DNA of 47,429 nucleotides from the NCBI GenBank assembly GCA_030066155.1, contig JASJCE010000014.1, positions 1 through 47,429 of the forward strand, read 5' to 3'. This DNA comes from Desulfobacterales bacterium. GTDB taxonomy: Bacteria > Desulfobacterota > Desulfobacteria > Desulfobacterales > JAFDCJ01. The number at the start of each line of letters is the position of its first letter. The stretch's first letter is position 1. Positions 1 through 7,326 of this stretch are shown here, in pieces. A model generated the notes under the pieces. It did not search any database, was not told the DNA's origin, and worked only from the letters and a program-made list of their open reading frames with translations. Made by a program: the position numbers and the translations under genes.

Positions 1-725
1 CCGGGGGTATTATACGTCTTGCTGGGTGCCATCAGGGTGATGGTACGCTCGGCTATTTCGGAGCCCAGTGTGGCTGTCGGGATATGTTCCTTGTCTTCAT
101 CCAGAATCAACCCGCAGTGAATTTCATCCGAACAGATGATGATGTCGTGGTCATGGCAGATCGCAGCCAGCCGGGCCAATTCAGAGCGACTGAATACCCG
201 CCCGACCGGATTGTGGGGGCTGCACAGCATAAACATCCGGGTATTTGGGGTGATCATTTGCTCGAGCCGATCAAAATCAAACTGCCAGCGCCCGTTTTCC
301 TCTTTTAACGGCACTTTAACCAGTTTACGGCGATTGAAACCGGGAGCTGTTAGAAAGGGCGGATAGATCGGTACGGCAGTCATCACCTCATCACCATCCT
401 GGCCGATTGCCCGGCAGGCGACATTTATGCCGGTTACCAATCCGGGCAGCCACACCAGCCATTTCGGATCCACGGCCCAATCATAGTCTTTCTCCAGCAC
501 TGAAACGATCAGGCGGTTGAGTTCCTCCGGCGGCAGGGTATAGCCGAACACACCGTGATCAGTCCGTTTTTTAATGGCCTTTAATACCTCCGGGGGCGAT
601 TGGAAATCCATGTCCGCCACCCACATGGGTATAATATCCCGCGAGCCGTATTTCTCCCATTTCATACTGGCTGTGCCTTGCCGCTCCACCAGCGTATCAA
701 AATCATATACTGCGGAATTTTTCAT
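1..725 (-). CDS. MalY/PatB-family PLP-dependent cystathionine beta-lyase (C-terminus cut by window edge)
   Basis: This is a fold-type I aminotransferase-like enzyme of the MalY/PatB group, which cleaves cystathionine or other C-S bonds to a thiol, pyruvate and ammonia in the cytoplasm. The reverse-strand reading frame begins MKNSAVYDFDTLVERQGTAS and continues with MKWEKYG and IPMWVADMDF, the usual N-terminus of the family. It then shows CSPHNPVGRVF (substrate/PLP region), CSDEIHCGLIL (the Asp that contacts the PLP ring nitrogen) and, at the very edge, APSKTYN, whose Lys is the expected Schiff-base lysine. About 241 residues of an expected ~390 are visible, and no frameshift is seen. It stands alone with a long AT-rich leader. 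The exact substrate cannot be decided from sequence. Confidence 0.9.
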   Translation of the reverse strand, partial: MKNSAVYDFDTLVERQGTASMKWEKYGSRDIIPMWVADMDFQSPPEVLKAIKKRTDHGVFGYTLPPEELNRLIVSVLEKDYDWAVDPKWLVWLPGLVTGINVACRAIGQDGDEVMTAVPIYPPFLTAPGFNRRKLVKVPLKEENGRWQFDFDRLEQMITPNTRMFMLCSPHNPVGRVFSRSELARLAAICHDHDIIICSDEIHCGLILDEDKEHIPTATLGSEIAERTITLMAPSKTYNTP

Positions 726-810
726 GTTATTGCCTAATGTTGTTCAATCTGTGCAAATAAAGTTATCCAATGCAATTATCGAATACAATACCTGATTCGT
801 GCAAATTCAA

Positions 811-840
811 GTAATAAAGCCAAAAGCCGAATTTTGTCAA
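811..840 (-). promoter_or_regulatory. Candidate sigma-70 promoter of the MalY-like gene
   Basis: On the minus strand TTGACA (840-835) is followed after 18 bp by TATTAC (816-811). The -35 box is perfect and the -10 matches 4 of 6. It lies about 85 bp upstream of the MalY start codon, in an AT-rich stretch with no other gene. Confidence 0.35.
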
Positions 841-907
841 CAAATATTATATTATTAAATATTTTATAATCTCTTCTATTGACACTATATAAATTTTTAT
901 AATATAT

Positions 908-923
908 CTATAGTTAACTATAG
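908..923. promoter_or_regulatory. Perfect 16-bp palindrome in the MalY/oxidoreductase intergenic region
   Basis: CTATAGTTAACTATAG reads the same on both strands. It lies between two divergent genes, about 70 bp upstream of the candidate MalY promoter, in an AT-rich region. A dimeric repressor or activator site is a reasonable inference, but no regulator is encoded next to it. Confidence 0.4.
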
Positions 924-1021
924 GTTTACACACTAAGGTCAATCTGAAGAATTAATTTTCATTGCGCTGTCGTCAACAATAAACCAAATACGGTTATGCA
1001 GAAGCCTCAATTATTGGCATT

Positions 1022-1104
1022 TTAACCACGAAGGGCACGAAGAGGGAAACTCGATCTATGCTGTTCTTCCTTCGTGATCTTCGTGTTCTTCGTGGTGAGT
1101 AATC
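1022..1104. repeat. Inverted pair of CACGAAG-type short repeats
   Basis: The left arm repeats CACGAAG at about 9-bp spacing (ACCACGAAGGGCACGAAGAG) and the right arm carries its complement (CTTCGTG three times, ending CTTCGTGGT). The arms are separated by about 30 bp of unrelated sequence. The 726-1194 gap holds this repeat, the palindrome at 908 and the promoter at 811; I see no gene in it. Confidence 0.7.
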
Positions 1105-1194
1105 AAACTATCGATTCGGACTTGAACTTCATGAATAACCGCGAAACCGAATTAAATCCACCCAAAATTATCACTAAATTCATAAGGTTAAAGC

Positions 1195-2370
1195 ATGCAA
1201 AAAGACATGTATGACATCATCATCGTCGGCGGGGGTGTCATGGGCAGCTCAATCGCTTATCACCTGATGGCGGACGACCAATTGCGGGTGGCGGTGATGG
1301 AAAGGGACCCGGCCTATGCAAAGGCGTCTACTCCGTTGAGCATCGGCAATGTCCGCATTCAATTCAATCTCAAGGAAAACATCCTGATTTCAAAATACGC
1401 CTTTGAATTTATGGCGGATTTCGAAGAGAAGATGGAAGTCGACGGCGTGCGTCCCCGGATAACCTGGCAACGCGACGGCAATCTGTTTCTCGTGGAAGAG
1501 CAGGGCAGGGCCAGATCCGAAGAAGATATGGCCCTGCAGAAGGAACTCGGCTGCAATGTCCAGTGGTGGTCACGGGAAAAACTGGAACAGCAATTGACCC
1601 AATGCAATCTAGGGGATTACGTTGGCGCCACCTATGGACCTGACGATGGTACCATGGACCCCTATGCCGTGCTCATGGGCTATAAGAGCAAAGCCAGATC
1701 CCTGGGCGCGACATACATTCAGGATGAGGTCACTGAGGTTACAAGAGATAAGGCCAGTGTCTCCGGCGTCAAACTGGCTTCCGGCAAAGACCTTAAGGCA
1801 AAAATCGTCGTCAATTGCGCGGGTCCATGGGCCGGTCAAATTGCAAAAACAGCCGGAGTGGAGATACCGGTCGTACCGGTCAAACGACAGGTGTTTGCGG
1901 TGAATCCAGATCCCAAAGTGAAGCTGAATAATCTTCCGCGCCTGACGGTCCTTCCCTCGGGGCTCTACATGGCACGTGAGACCGGAGGACTGGTACTGGT
2001 CAGCAAAACCATGGCCGAAGATCCCATCGGATTCGATTTCTCGTGGGATGACAAGCGCTTTATGGAAATTGTCTGGCCGGAGCTGGCTGAATTCATTCCC
2101 GGAATGAACACTCTGAAGTTGATGCGCGGCTGGGCCGGGTTGTATGCCGTGAATACCCTGGATGCGAACGCTATTTTGGGTGAATGGCCCGAGCTTAAGG
2201 GCTTTTACCTGGCCAATGGTTTTTCCGGCCACGGCTTTCAGCAGGCTGCAGCCGTGGGGCGGCATTTGCAAGAACTGATCACGGGAACCGAGCCAAGCAT
2301 GGATTTGTCGGTTTTCGGAACGGAAAGAATCCTGGAGAACAGGCCAATCGTCACCAACGTAATTGTATAA
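1195..2370 (+). CDS. FAD-dependent amine/amino-acid oxidoreductase (DAO family)
   Basis: This is a flavoprotein of the glycine/D-amino-acid oxidase superfamily, which oxidises secondary or primary amines such as sarcosine, glycine or proline derivatives. The Rossmann FAD site is at residues 7-24 (YDIIIVGGGVMGSS), followed by an acidic residue at the end of the second strand (VMERD). A GxxNxR-like segment near 46-52 (SIGNVRIQFN) and VNCAGPWAG near residue 205 are family hallmarks. The C-terminus (GFYLANGFSGHGFQQAAAVG) is the conserved FAD-closing motif. At 391 residues it is a normal single-domain size. ATG is the first codon of the frame; the upstream sequence TTCATAAGGTTAAAGC gives a weak ribosome site. 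It has no operon partner, so the substrate is unknown. Confidence 0.88.
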   Translation: MQKDMYDIIIVGGGVMGSSIAYHLMADDQLRVAVMERDPAYAKASTPLSIGNVRIQFNLKENILISKYAFEFMADFEEKMEVDGVRPRITWQRDGNLFLVEEQGRARSEEDMALQKELGCNVQWWSREKLEQQLTQCNLGDYVGATYGPDDGTMDPYAVLMGYKSKARSLGATYIQDEVTEVTRDKASVSGVKLASGKDLKAKIVVNCAGPWAGQIAKTAGVEIPVVPVKRQVFAVNPDPKVKLNNLPRLTVLPSGLYMARETGGLVLVSKTMAEDPIGFDFSWDDKRFMEIVWPELAEFIPGMNTLKLMRGWAGLYAVNTLDANAILGEWPELKGFYLANGFSGHGFQQAAAVGRHLQELITGTEPSMDLSVFGTERILENRPIVTNVIV

Positions 2371-2373
2371 AAA

Positions 2374-2400
2374 AGACAACTTCTGCAGCTACAGTTGTCT
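2374..2400 (-). terminator. Intrinsic terminator of the rsgA/phosphatase operon
   Basis: On the minus strand AGACAAC and GTTGTCT form a 7-bp stem around a 13-nt loop, followed directly by a run of six Ts. It overlaps the stop codon of the 2399-3271 gene and lies in the short gap to the convergent oxidoreductase gene. Confidence 0.75.
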
Positions 2401-3271
2401 ATCCGAAAGCCACTTCCAATATGGTAAAGTCATCCTCAAAGCTGTCCTGGATGCTGATATTTTCAGCATGGCGATAAAGGCGATCCAACCGTGATTGGCT
2501 ATCCGATTTTATGTTGGCCATAAAGTCAGAAAACTCCGCAAATTGCCACATCGAGCCATCTGATTTTTCGACCTCATAGACCCCATCGGAAAAAATATAC
2601 AGTGTAGTGCGTTCACCAACCAAATATTGGTTTTTAATATAGGTTACGTCCGGCATCGCACCAAGAACATTATTGGCTGTCCTCAATTGAGTGGCCCCAG
2701 AATCTTTTGCAGCGTTGTCGCCAATAAGAAGTGCCGGCGGATGGCCGCCGCTGGCGTAAGTCAGCTCGCGGGTGCTCTTTTTAAAAACACCATACCAAAT
2801 CGTGAAGAACATATCGTTATTCTCTTCGCCCGGGAAAAGAGATCCGTAGCCGTGTTCCCAACCTGTGGGGGTGTAAAACTTTGCCGGAGCAAGGATCAGA
2901 TCGGTAAATATTAAGATAAGCAGCCAGATCGGCACATTACCATAGATGATCCACCGATGAACAGCAATCGGAACCCCAAGCAGCGTTTCCTTTAACCGAT
3001 GAATACGCCCGGAAATTTGAAGCGCATATTCGAAAGCGAAAATAGTGCTTGGAAGACCAAGAATATAGGGCCACTTATTCCAGAAATTGGCCTGGGCTTC
3101 ACTCGTCGACAGATGCAGAAGACCGCCGGCTCCGACGGACAGTGCCAGATTCAAACAAAGTGCGAATAATAGTCGATTGCTTTTATCCCGCGCATTCTGA
3201 AAAATTACAGCTACACCGAAGACCAGGAGTAGTACAAAGGCAACAATATTGGGGAGCGCATATGGATTCAT
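2399..3271 (-). CDS. Membrane protein fused to the C-terminal half of a SpoIIE/PP2C phosphatase (internally deleted)
   Basis: The N-terminal ~150 residues hold several hydrophobic segments (5-23, 35-53, 70-85, 95-130) and resemble the membrane sensor part of bacterial signalling proteins. From about residue 160 the sequence switches without a break into the second half of a SpoIIE-like PP2C phosphatase: NNDMFFTIWYGVFKKSTREL, YASGGHPPALLI, TLYIFSDGVYEV and a terminal DDFTILEV. The first half of that domain, with its metal-binding Asp and GHG-type motifs, is absent. The reading frame is intact, so an in-frame deletion between about residues 150 and 160 is the simplest reading. Catalytic activity is unlikely. 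It starts 4 bp after the rsgA stop and is probably cotranscribed. Confidence 0.75.
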   Translation of the reverse strand: MNPYALPNIVAFVLLLVFGVAVIFQNARDKSNRLLFALCLNLALSVGAGGLLHLSTSEAQANFWNKWPYILGLPSTIFAFEYALQISGRIHRLKETLLGVPIAVHRWIIYGNVPIWLLILIFTDLILAPAKFYTPTGWEHGYGSLFPGEENNDMFFTIWYGVFKKSTRELTYASGGHPPALLIGDNAAKDSGATQLRTANNVLGAMPDVTYIKNQYLVGERTTLYIFSDGVYEVEKSDGSMWQFAEFSDFMANIKSDSQSRLDRLYRHAENISIQDSFEDDFTILEVAFG

Positions 3272-3275
3272 GCTA

Positions 3276-4352
3276 TTATGATTGGTTTTTCTTGTGTTTC
3301 ATCACAGATCGGTAGAATTTTCCGAGTTTCCTGTCTTTCGACCTTTTTTCGTGGTATGACATGTCGTTGTAGGCAGCCTCTTTGCTCATTCTGATGTAAC
3401 TCTGGTATCTTTTTCCCGATAGATGACCTTCAGATACGGCGTTCAAGACAGCACAGCCGCTTTCATCGAGATGTCTGCAGTCACGAAATTGACAATTTTG
3501 CGTAAGTACCTCAATTTCGTCAAATGTTTCACCAAGGCCCTGCTGCACGGAAAAATTCCCCAGTTCCCGCATCCCCGGCGTGTCGACCACCATGGCGCCG
3601 TTGTCCAGGATGATTAGCTGCCGGCGGGTCGTGGCGTGCCGCCCTTTGCTGTCTTTTTCCCTGACGGTTTTGGTTTCAAATACAGATTCGCCAATCAGGT
3701 TGTTTAATAGCGTTGTCTTGCCGACACCTGAAGAGCCCAGCAGACAGAACGTTTGCCGGTTTTTCAATAGATCCTTAACATCTTTCAAACCGGATTTATT
3801 GACATTGCTGAATTGCAAAACCGGAAGGTCCGGCATTATAACTTTGATTTGATCCAATTTGTCAGCGATCTGCTCGGATGACAACAGATCGCTTTTACTC
3901 AACAACACAATCGGATTGATGTTGCCCTCGTTAACCATAACCAGGTACCGCTCAAGCCGTCTCAGGTTGAAGTTATCATCCAGCGATTGGACGATAAAGG
4001 CCACATCGATATTTGCAGCAATCAACTGGAAATCAATTTTTTTGCCCGGTGTTTTCCGCTTCAGGATAGATTTTCTCGGCAGGATATCATGGATAATCGA
4101 AAATGTTCTGTCATCATAAAAATTGGCCACAACCCAGTCTCCGACTGTCGGAAAATCCAACGGAGATTCGGCACTGTATAACATTTTTCCAACGAGTTCA
4201 GCCAATATGTCCTGCTCACCATCGCTGATGGTGAATCTGTCCTTGTGGACCGCAACAACCCTGGCAATCTCAAACCCGTCTGCCTCCTCGGACATATTTT
4301 CAAGAAACCAGGAGTTAAAACCCATTTTTTCTATCTTTGGTGAAATGTTCAT
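3276..4352 (-). CDS. rsgA: Ribosome small-subunit biogenesis GTPase RsgA
   Basis: RsgA (YjeQ) is a circularly permuted GTPase that checks late 30S subunit maturation. An OB-fold (about residues 25-100) is followed by the permuted GTPase motifs: G4 as LLSKSD near 155, G1/P-loop GSSGVGKTTLLN near 215, and G3 as VVDTPGMREL near 260. A C-terminal zinc-binding region follows (CQFRDCRHLDESGCAV, near 290-305), then the basic helical tail. At 358 residues it is typical for the family. The start at 4352 is the first ATG; MNISPKIEKMGFNSWF fits homologues with a short N-terminal extension. It heads a two-gene unit with the truncated phosphatase. Confidence 0.95.
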   Translation of the reverse strand: MNISPKIEKMGFNSWFLENMSEEADGFEIARVVAVHKDRFTISDGEQDILAELVGKMLYSAESPLDFPTVGDWVVANFYDDRTFSIIHDILPRKSILKRKTPGKKIDFQLIAANIDVAFIVQSLDDNFNLRRLERYLVMVNEGNINPIVLLSKSDLLSSEQIADKLDQIKVIMPDLPVLQFSNVNKSGLKDVKDLLKNRQTFCLLGSSGVGKTTLLNNLIGESVFETKTVREKDSKGRHATTRRQLIILDNGAMVVDTPGMRELGNFSVQQGLGETFDEIEVLTQNCQFRDCRHLDESGCAVLNAVSEGHLSGKRYQSYIRMSKEAAYNDMSYHEKRSKDRKLGKFYRSVMKHKKNQS

Positions 4353-4490
4353 TGCTTATATGAATTTATTTCGTGCTTTCAAATTTTCGCGTTTTCGTGA
4401 TGAAAATTGTACCTAAAATAAGATCTAAGTTCTACAATTTAAATCACCGGATTAGTGCTGCAAAAAATAGATACCGGTTTTCTGACACCC

Positions 4491-4513
4491 GAAACCTGAA
4501 ACCTGAAACCTGG
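4491..4513. repeat. Heptamer repeat, GAAACCT word
   Basis: Three tandem copies of GAAACCT lie in the rsgA/marR intergenic region. The same word recurs as an inverted pair at 19.1-19.24 kb. The rest of the 4353-4654 gap holds the MarR operator and nothing else I can name. Confidence 0.75.
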
Positions 4514-4617
4514 GTTGAAATAAGATCTCATTCCAACAATCCTAACATTTTTGCCCCGTGAAATCTCTCTTTGCATTTCATCGGGGCCAAAATTCCATCG
4601 CTCCAATGCTAAATTTT

Positions 4618-4633
4618 ATCTTGACATCAAGAT
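4618..4633. promoter_or_regulatory. MarR-type operator upstream of the regulator gene
   Basis: ATCTTGACATCAAGAT is a perfect 7-bp inverted repeat around a 2-bp centre, 21 bp before the regulator start codon. A near copy (14 of 16 positions) lies upstream of the dioxygenase gene at 5106-5121. The site contains TTGACA, so a repressor bound here would cover a -35 box. Autoregulation by the adjacent MarR protein is inferred. Confidence 0.75.
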
Positions 4634-4654
4634 ATAAGTGAGTAGGGTATGATC

Positions 4655-5089
4655 ATGGAATCAGCAACGCACATAAGACTGCTGCTGTGGAAAGCCGGCA
4701 AGGCCATCGAAAAGGTTGATCGCGCCAGCATCGCCGGAACAGGCCTGCATGTGAGTGATTTTACCATCATGGAAGCATTGCTGCACAAAGGTCCGCTGCC
4801 GATCAATACCATCGGGAACAAGGTACTGCTGACCAGTGGTTCGATGACGGCAGCCGTAAACCGACTGGAAAAGAAAGGGTTGGTAGCCCGGATCCAGGAC
4901 CCTGCGGACGGCCGCTGCTACTATGTGCATCTGACCAAACTGGGCGCAAAAACCATCAAAAAGGCCTATACCAAACACGCCCGGAATCTCGACAAGGTTG
5001 CGGAAGTGTTGACGGCCAGAGAACGCGACGAACTGTCCCGTTTGCTGAAAAAAATCGGTCGTCACGCGGAAAAAATTCAACCAGATTAA
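4655..5089 (+). CDS. MarR-family transcriptional regulator (MhqR/OhrR-like)
   Basis: This is a 144-residue winged-helix repressor. A dimerisation helix (ATHIRLLLWKAGKAIEKVD) leads into the HTH (DFTIMEALLHKGPLPINTIGNKVLLTSGSMTAAVNRLEKKGLVAR), the wing DPADGRCYYVHLT with the conserved D-x-R/G pattern, and a C-terminal dimerisation helix (ARERDELSRLLKKIGRHAEKI). I place the start at ATG 4655 because AGTAGGG lies 7 nt upstream; the in-frame ATG at 4649 is too close to it. It is followed after 51 bp by a ring-cleaving dioxygenase, the usual target of MhqR-type regulators that sense quinones or electrophiles. Matching operators precede both genes. The inducer is inferred from this arrangement. Confidence 0.9.
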   Translation: MESATHIRLLLWKAGKAIEKVDRASIAGTGLHVSDFTIMEALLHKGPLPINTIGNKVLLTSGSMTAAVNRLEKKGLVARIQDPADGRCYYVHLTKLGAKTIKKAYTKHARNLDKVAEVLTARERDELSRLLKKIGRHAEKIQPD

Positions 5090-5105
5090 AATTTTTAAAC
5101 TTCAA

Positions 5106-5121
5106 ATCTTTATATCAAGAT
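5106..5121. promoter_or_regulatory. MarR-type operator upstream of the dioxygenase gene
   Basis: ATCTTTATATCAAGAT differs from the operator at 4618-4633 at two positions, in the left arm and the centre. It lies 20 bp before the dioxygenase start. Two such sites, each in front of one gene, suggest the MarR protein controls both. Confidence 0.7.
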
Positions 5122-5140
5122 AATACTGGAAGAGGTTAAC

Positions 5141-6136
5141 ATGATTACTGAAAAAAATATATCCGGAATTCATCATATTACGGCCGTTTCATCCTCGGCG
5201 AAGGAGAATCTCAAGTTCTACGAGGATATCCTGGGATTGCGGCTGGTAAAACAAACCGTCAACTTCGACGACCCGTTTACCTATCACCTTTATTACGGTG
5301 ACAATCAGGGGTCGCCGGGCACGATCCTGACCTTTTTCCCCTGGGAAAACCTGCCGCAAGGAAAAGCCGGTACCGGCATGGTAACCGCGATTAATTTCGC
5401 TGTACCGCGTCATTCCATCGATTTCTGGAGTGAGCGCTTGAGGAACCGGAATATTCCCATCAAAACCGTTGAGAGATTCGGCGATCCCGTAATTCAGTTT
5501 GCCGATCCTCATGGGTTGCCAATCGAATTGACCGGTGTGGCGGCACCACTCTCAACCGAGTACCGCAAGAATGGACCCATTCCTGAGACCCACGCCGTGA
5601 GGGGTTTTCATTCAGCTACTGCAACCCTAACCTCTTTGGATGAAAGCAAGGCACTACTAATTGACATTATGGGCATGAGCTTGCATGGTCAGGAACGAAA
5701 CCGGTTCCGGTTCAGGATGAGCCAACCGGCGGCTCCTGGAAACTACTACGACATTGTCGTCGAACCGGATTCGCTGGCAGGTAGGCCAGGGACCGGAACG
5801 GTTCATCACATCGCCTTTCGCACGCACAATGACGCCACGGAGATCGGCTGGCAATCGAATTTAAGGGCGTCCGGCCGCGCCGTGACCGATGTTCGCGACC
5901 GCAAATATTTTCGTTCCATCTATTTTCATGCGCCGGAAAATGTCCTGTTTGAGATTGCCACCGATCCGCCGGGTTTCACTGTGGATGAGTCTGAGAATGA
6001 ATTGGGCAGCTCCCTGAGACTTCCGGATCAGTATGAAACCATGCGTGCCGAAATCGAACGACGTCTGCCACCCTTGCGTTCACCAGGGTATCGGCATGCA
6101 ATAAAACCGGCGCCGGCCATGAATTTAAAGAACTAG
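5141..6136 (+). CDS. Ring-cleaving dioxygenase, VOC/glyoxalase family (MhqO-like)
   Basis: This is a 331-residue protein of two vicinal-oxygen-chelate modules. The first begins with GIHHITAVSSSAKENLKFYEDILGL, containing the first metal His, and the second with AVRGFHSATATL. Later, TVHHIAFRTHNDATEIGWQ carries a second metal His and IYFHAPENVLFEIATDPPGF carries the terminal Glu ligand. This matches the MhqO/MhqA group, linked in Bacillus to hydroquinone and catechol resistance. AGAGG sits 8 nt before the ATG. It is probably controlled by the upstream MarR protein through the operator at 5106. The true substrate is not visible from sequence. Confidence 0.9.
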   Translation: MITEKNISGIHHITAVSSSAKENLKFYEDILGLRLVKQTVNFDDPFTYHLYYGDNQGSPGTILTFFPWENLPQGKAGTGMVTAINFAVPRHSIDFWSERLRNRNIPIKTVERFGDPVIQFADPHGLPIELTGVAAPLSTEYRKNGPIPETHAVRGFHSATATLTSLDESKALLIDIMGMSLHGQERNRFRFRMSQPAAPGNYYDIVVEPDSLAGRPGTGTVHHIAFRTHNDATEIGWQSNLRASGRAVTDVRDRKYFRSIYFHAPENVLFEIATDPPGFTVDESENELGSSLRLPDQYETMRAEIERRLPPLRSPGYRHAIKPAPAMNLKN

Positions 6137-6344
6137 ATTTAGAAATGATTTCGCAGTGGCTGAAATCTCAGGAAACCCATGAGATCGAAACGAACCCCGA
6201 GTCTGCAATTCAGGTGATGGGTTAATGGGAAGTTTTTATTCCAAATCGAAAACCTGGTCATCAGGGCTAGGTCAGAGACAACTGGCTAAGCCATAGGCCA
6301 ATCAATTAAAGGTCTCAGTTGTCATTTCGGCCTCCCGGCTGACA

Positions 6345-6445
6345 AGCGAGCAGTTTGATCGAAAAAGAAACTGACGAACGTTCAACATCGAACCTCCAAC
6401 GTCCAACGTCCAACGTCGAATAATGCATTCTATCAATCTAAAAAT
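6345..6445. repeat. Composite intergenic element: heptamer array plus ATTGATAGAAT module
   Basis: Read on the minus strand, a segment containing AGATTGATAGAATGC is followed by TTATTC and an array of 7-bp words (GACGTTG, GACGTTC and variants), then TCAGTTTCTTTTTCGATC. The same order recurs near 41440-41515 and, with other words, at 47345-47421 and in the 31.6/37.0 kb inverted pair. The 6137-6737 gap also holds the array at 6607 and a CTTCGACA/TGTCGAAG inverted pair around 6500-6540. I see no gene in it. Confidence 0.75.
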
Positions 6446-6578
6446 GAAAAACAGGCAACGCATATGTTGCTCCAGCGAATATAACTTTGAGAATTCGACC
6501 CAATTGCCTTTCGACAAGCTCAGGTCCAAGCATGTCGAAGAGAGCACGTCGTAAGCGATGATTCGTTCAGGGAATAAA

Positions 6579-6648
6579 ATCGATAAAGCGCAGCGTCATC
6601 CACACTGGACGTTCGATGTTGGACGTTGGAAGTTGGACGTTCAATCTT
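6579..6648. repeat. Heptamer array, GACGTTG word, with a GCGCAGCGTCATC flank
   Basis: Five heptamers of the GACGTTG/GACGTTC type follow AAGCGCAGCGTCATC. The same flank and array occur inverted at 28206-28270, so the flank is part of the element. Confidence 0.75.
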
Positions 6649-6737
6649 TTCACGATTTAAGCCATTTGAAGTTTCATGTGAGGTGTTAGTGAACACCGAT
6701 ACCTAATTTCTGAAAACCAGTAAGGAGGACAATCTGA

Positions 6738-7217
6738 ATGAGCAAAGGTGTTTTTAGCACCACAACCCATGACCGGTATCTGGAAGACTTCGTAGAGGGA
6801 GATGTCCACGAGTTTGGCCCCTCTACTATTACGGAAAATGAAATCGTCCGCTTCGGCAGACAGTTTGATCCGCAGCTCTTTCACACCGATCCGGAGGCCG
6901 CTAAAGAAACGGTGTATGGCGGCCTCATTGCCAGCGGATGGCATACCTGCGGTCTGTTTATGCAGTTGTTTGTGGAACACTACCTGCCGGGCCCGGCCAG
7001 CCTGGGAAGTCCGGGTGTGGACGAGCTGCGCTGGCTCAAGCCGGTGCGCCCCGGCGACGAACTGACCCTGCGGATTACCGTGCACAAAGTGAAGCCTTCC
7101 CGCAGCAAACTGGATCGGGGCGTGTTGTTCTCCTTTTGCGAGATGCTCAATCAGCAAAAGGAGGTTGTTTCCACCATGATGGCCATGAATTTGATCCGGT
7201 ATCGTGGTGTGGCCTGA
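6738..7217 (+). CDS. MaoC-like (R)-specific enoyl-CoA hydratase/dehydratase
   Basis: This is a 159-residue single hot-dog-fold protein of the MaoC dehydratase family, which hydrates enoyl-CoA or dehydrates 3-hydroxyacyl-CoA. The hydratase-2 motif is seen as GRQFDPQLFHTDPEAAKETVYGGLIASGWHT (from about residue 38), with the catalytic Asp and His (FDPQLFHTD) and downstream Gly/Ser. The C-terminal half carries the conserved LRWLKPVRPGDELTL strand. TAAGGAGG lies 8 nt before the ATG, a very good ribosome site. The gene is flanked by repeat-rich DNA upstream and by the regulator gene downstream. It is not clearly part of the alanine cluster. Confidence 0.9.
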   Translation: MSKGVFSTTTHDRYLEDFVEGDVHEFGPSTITENEIVRFGRQFDPQLFHTDPEAAKETVYGGLIASGWHTCGLFMQLFVEHYLPGPASLGSPGVDELRWLKPVRPGDELTLRITVHKVKPSRSKLDRGVLFSFCEMLNQQKEVVSTMMAMNLIRYRGVA

Positions 7218-7326
7218 GGACGCACTAATATCCCTTCGCAGTGTAATGGGTAAAATCATAGGTTGATTATTCGTCACGATAGTGCTTTATAGTCCTTAAG
7301 GAAAATGACGCGGAGGCAGGATTTTA

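Noticed and set aside
1609-2379. Long minus-strand reading frame (256 codons) inside the FAD oxidoreductase gene
   Set aside because: It is antisense to a protein with full family motifs and its own translation shows no known domain.
6302-6547. Minus-strand reading frame across the repeats upstream of the MaoC gene
   Set aside because: It consists of repeat-derived sequence (TLDVGGSMLNV type) and has no ribosome site.
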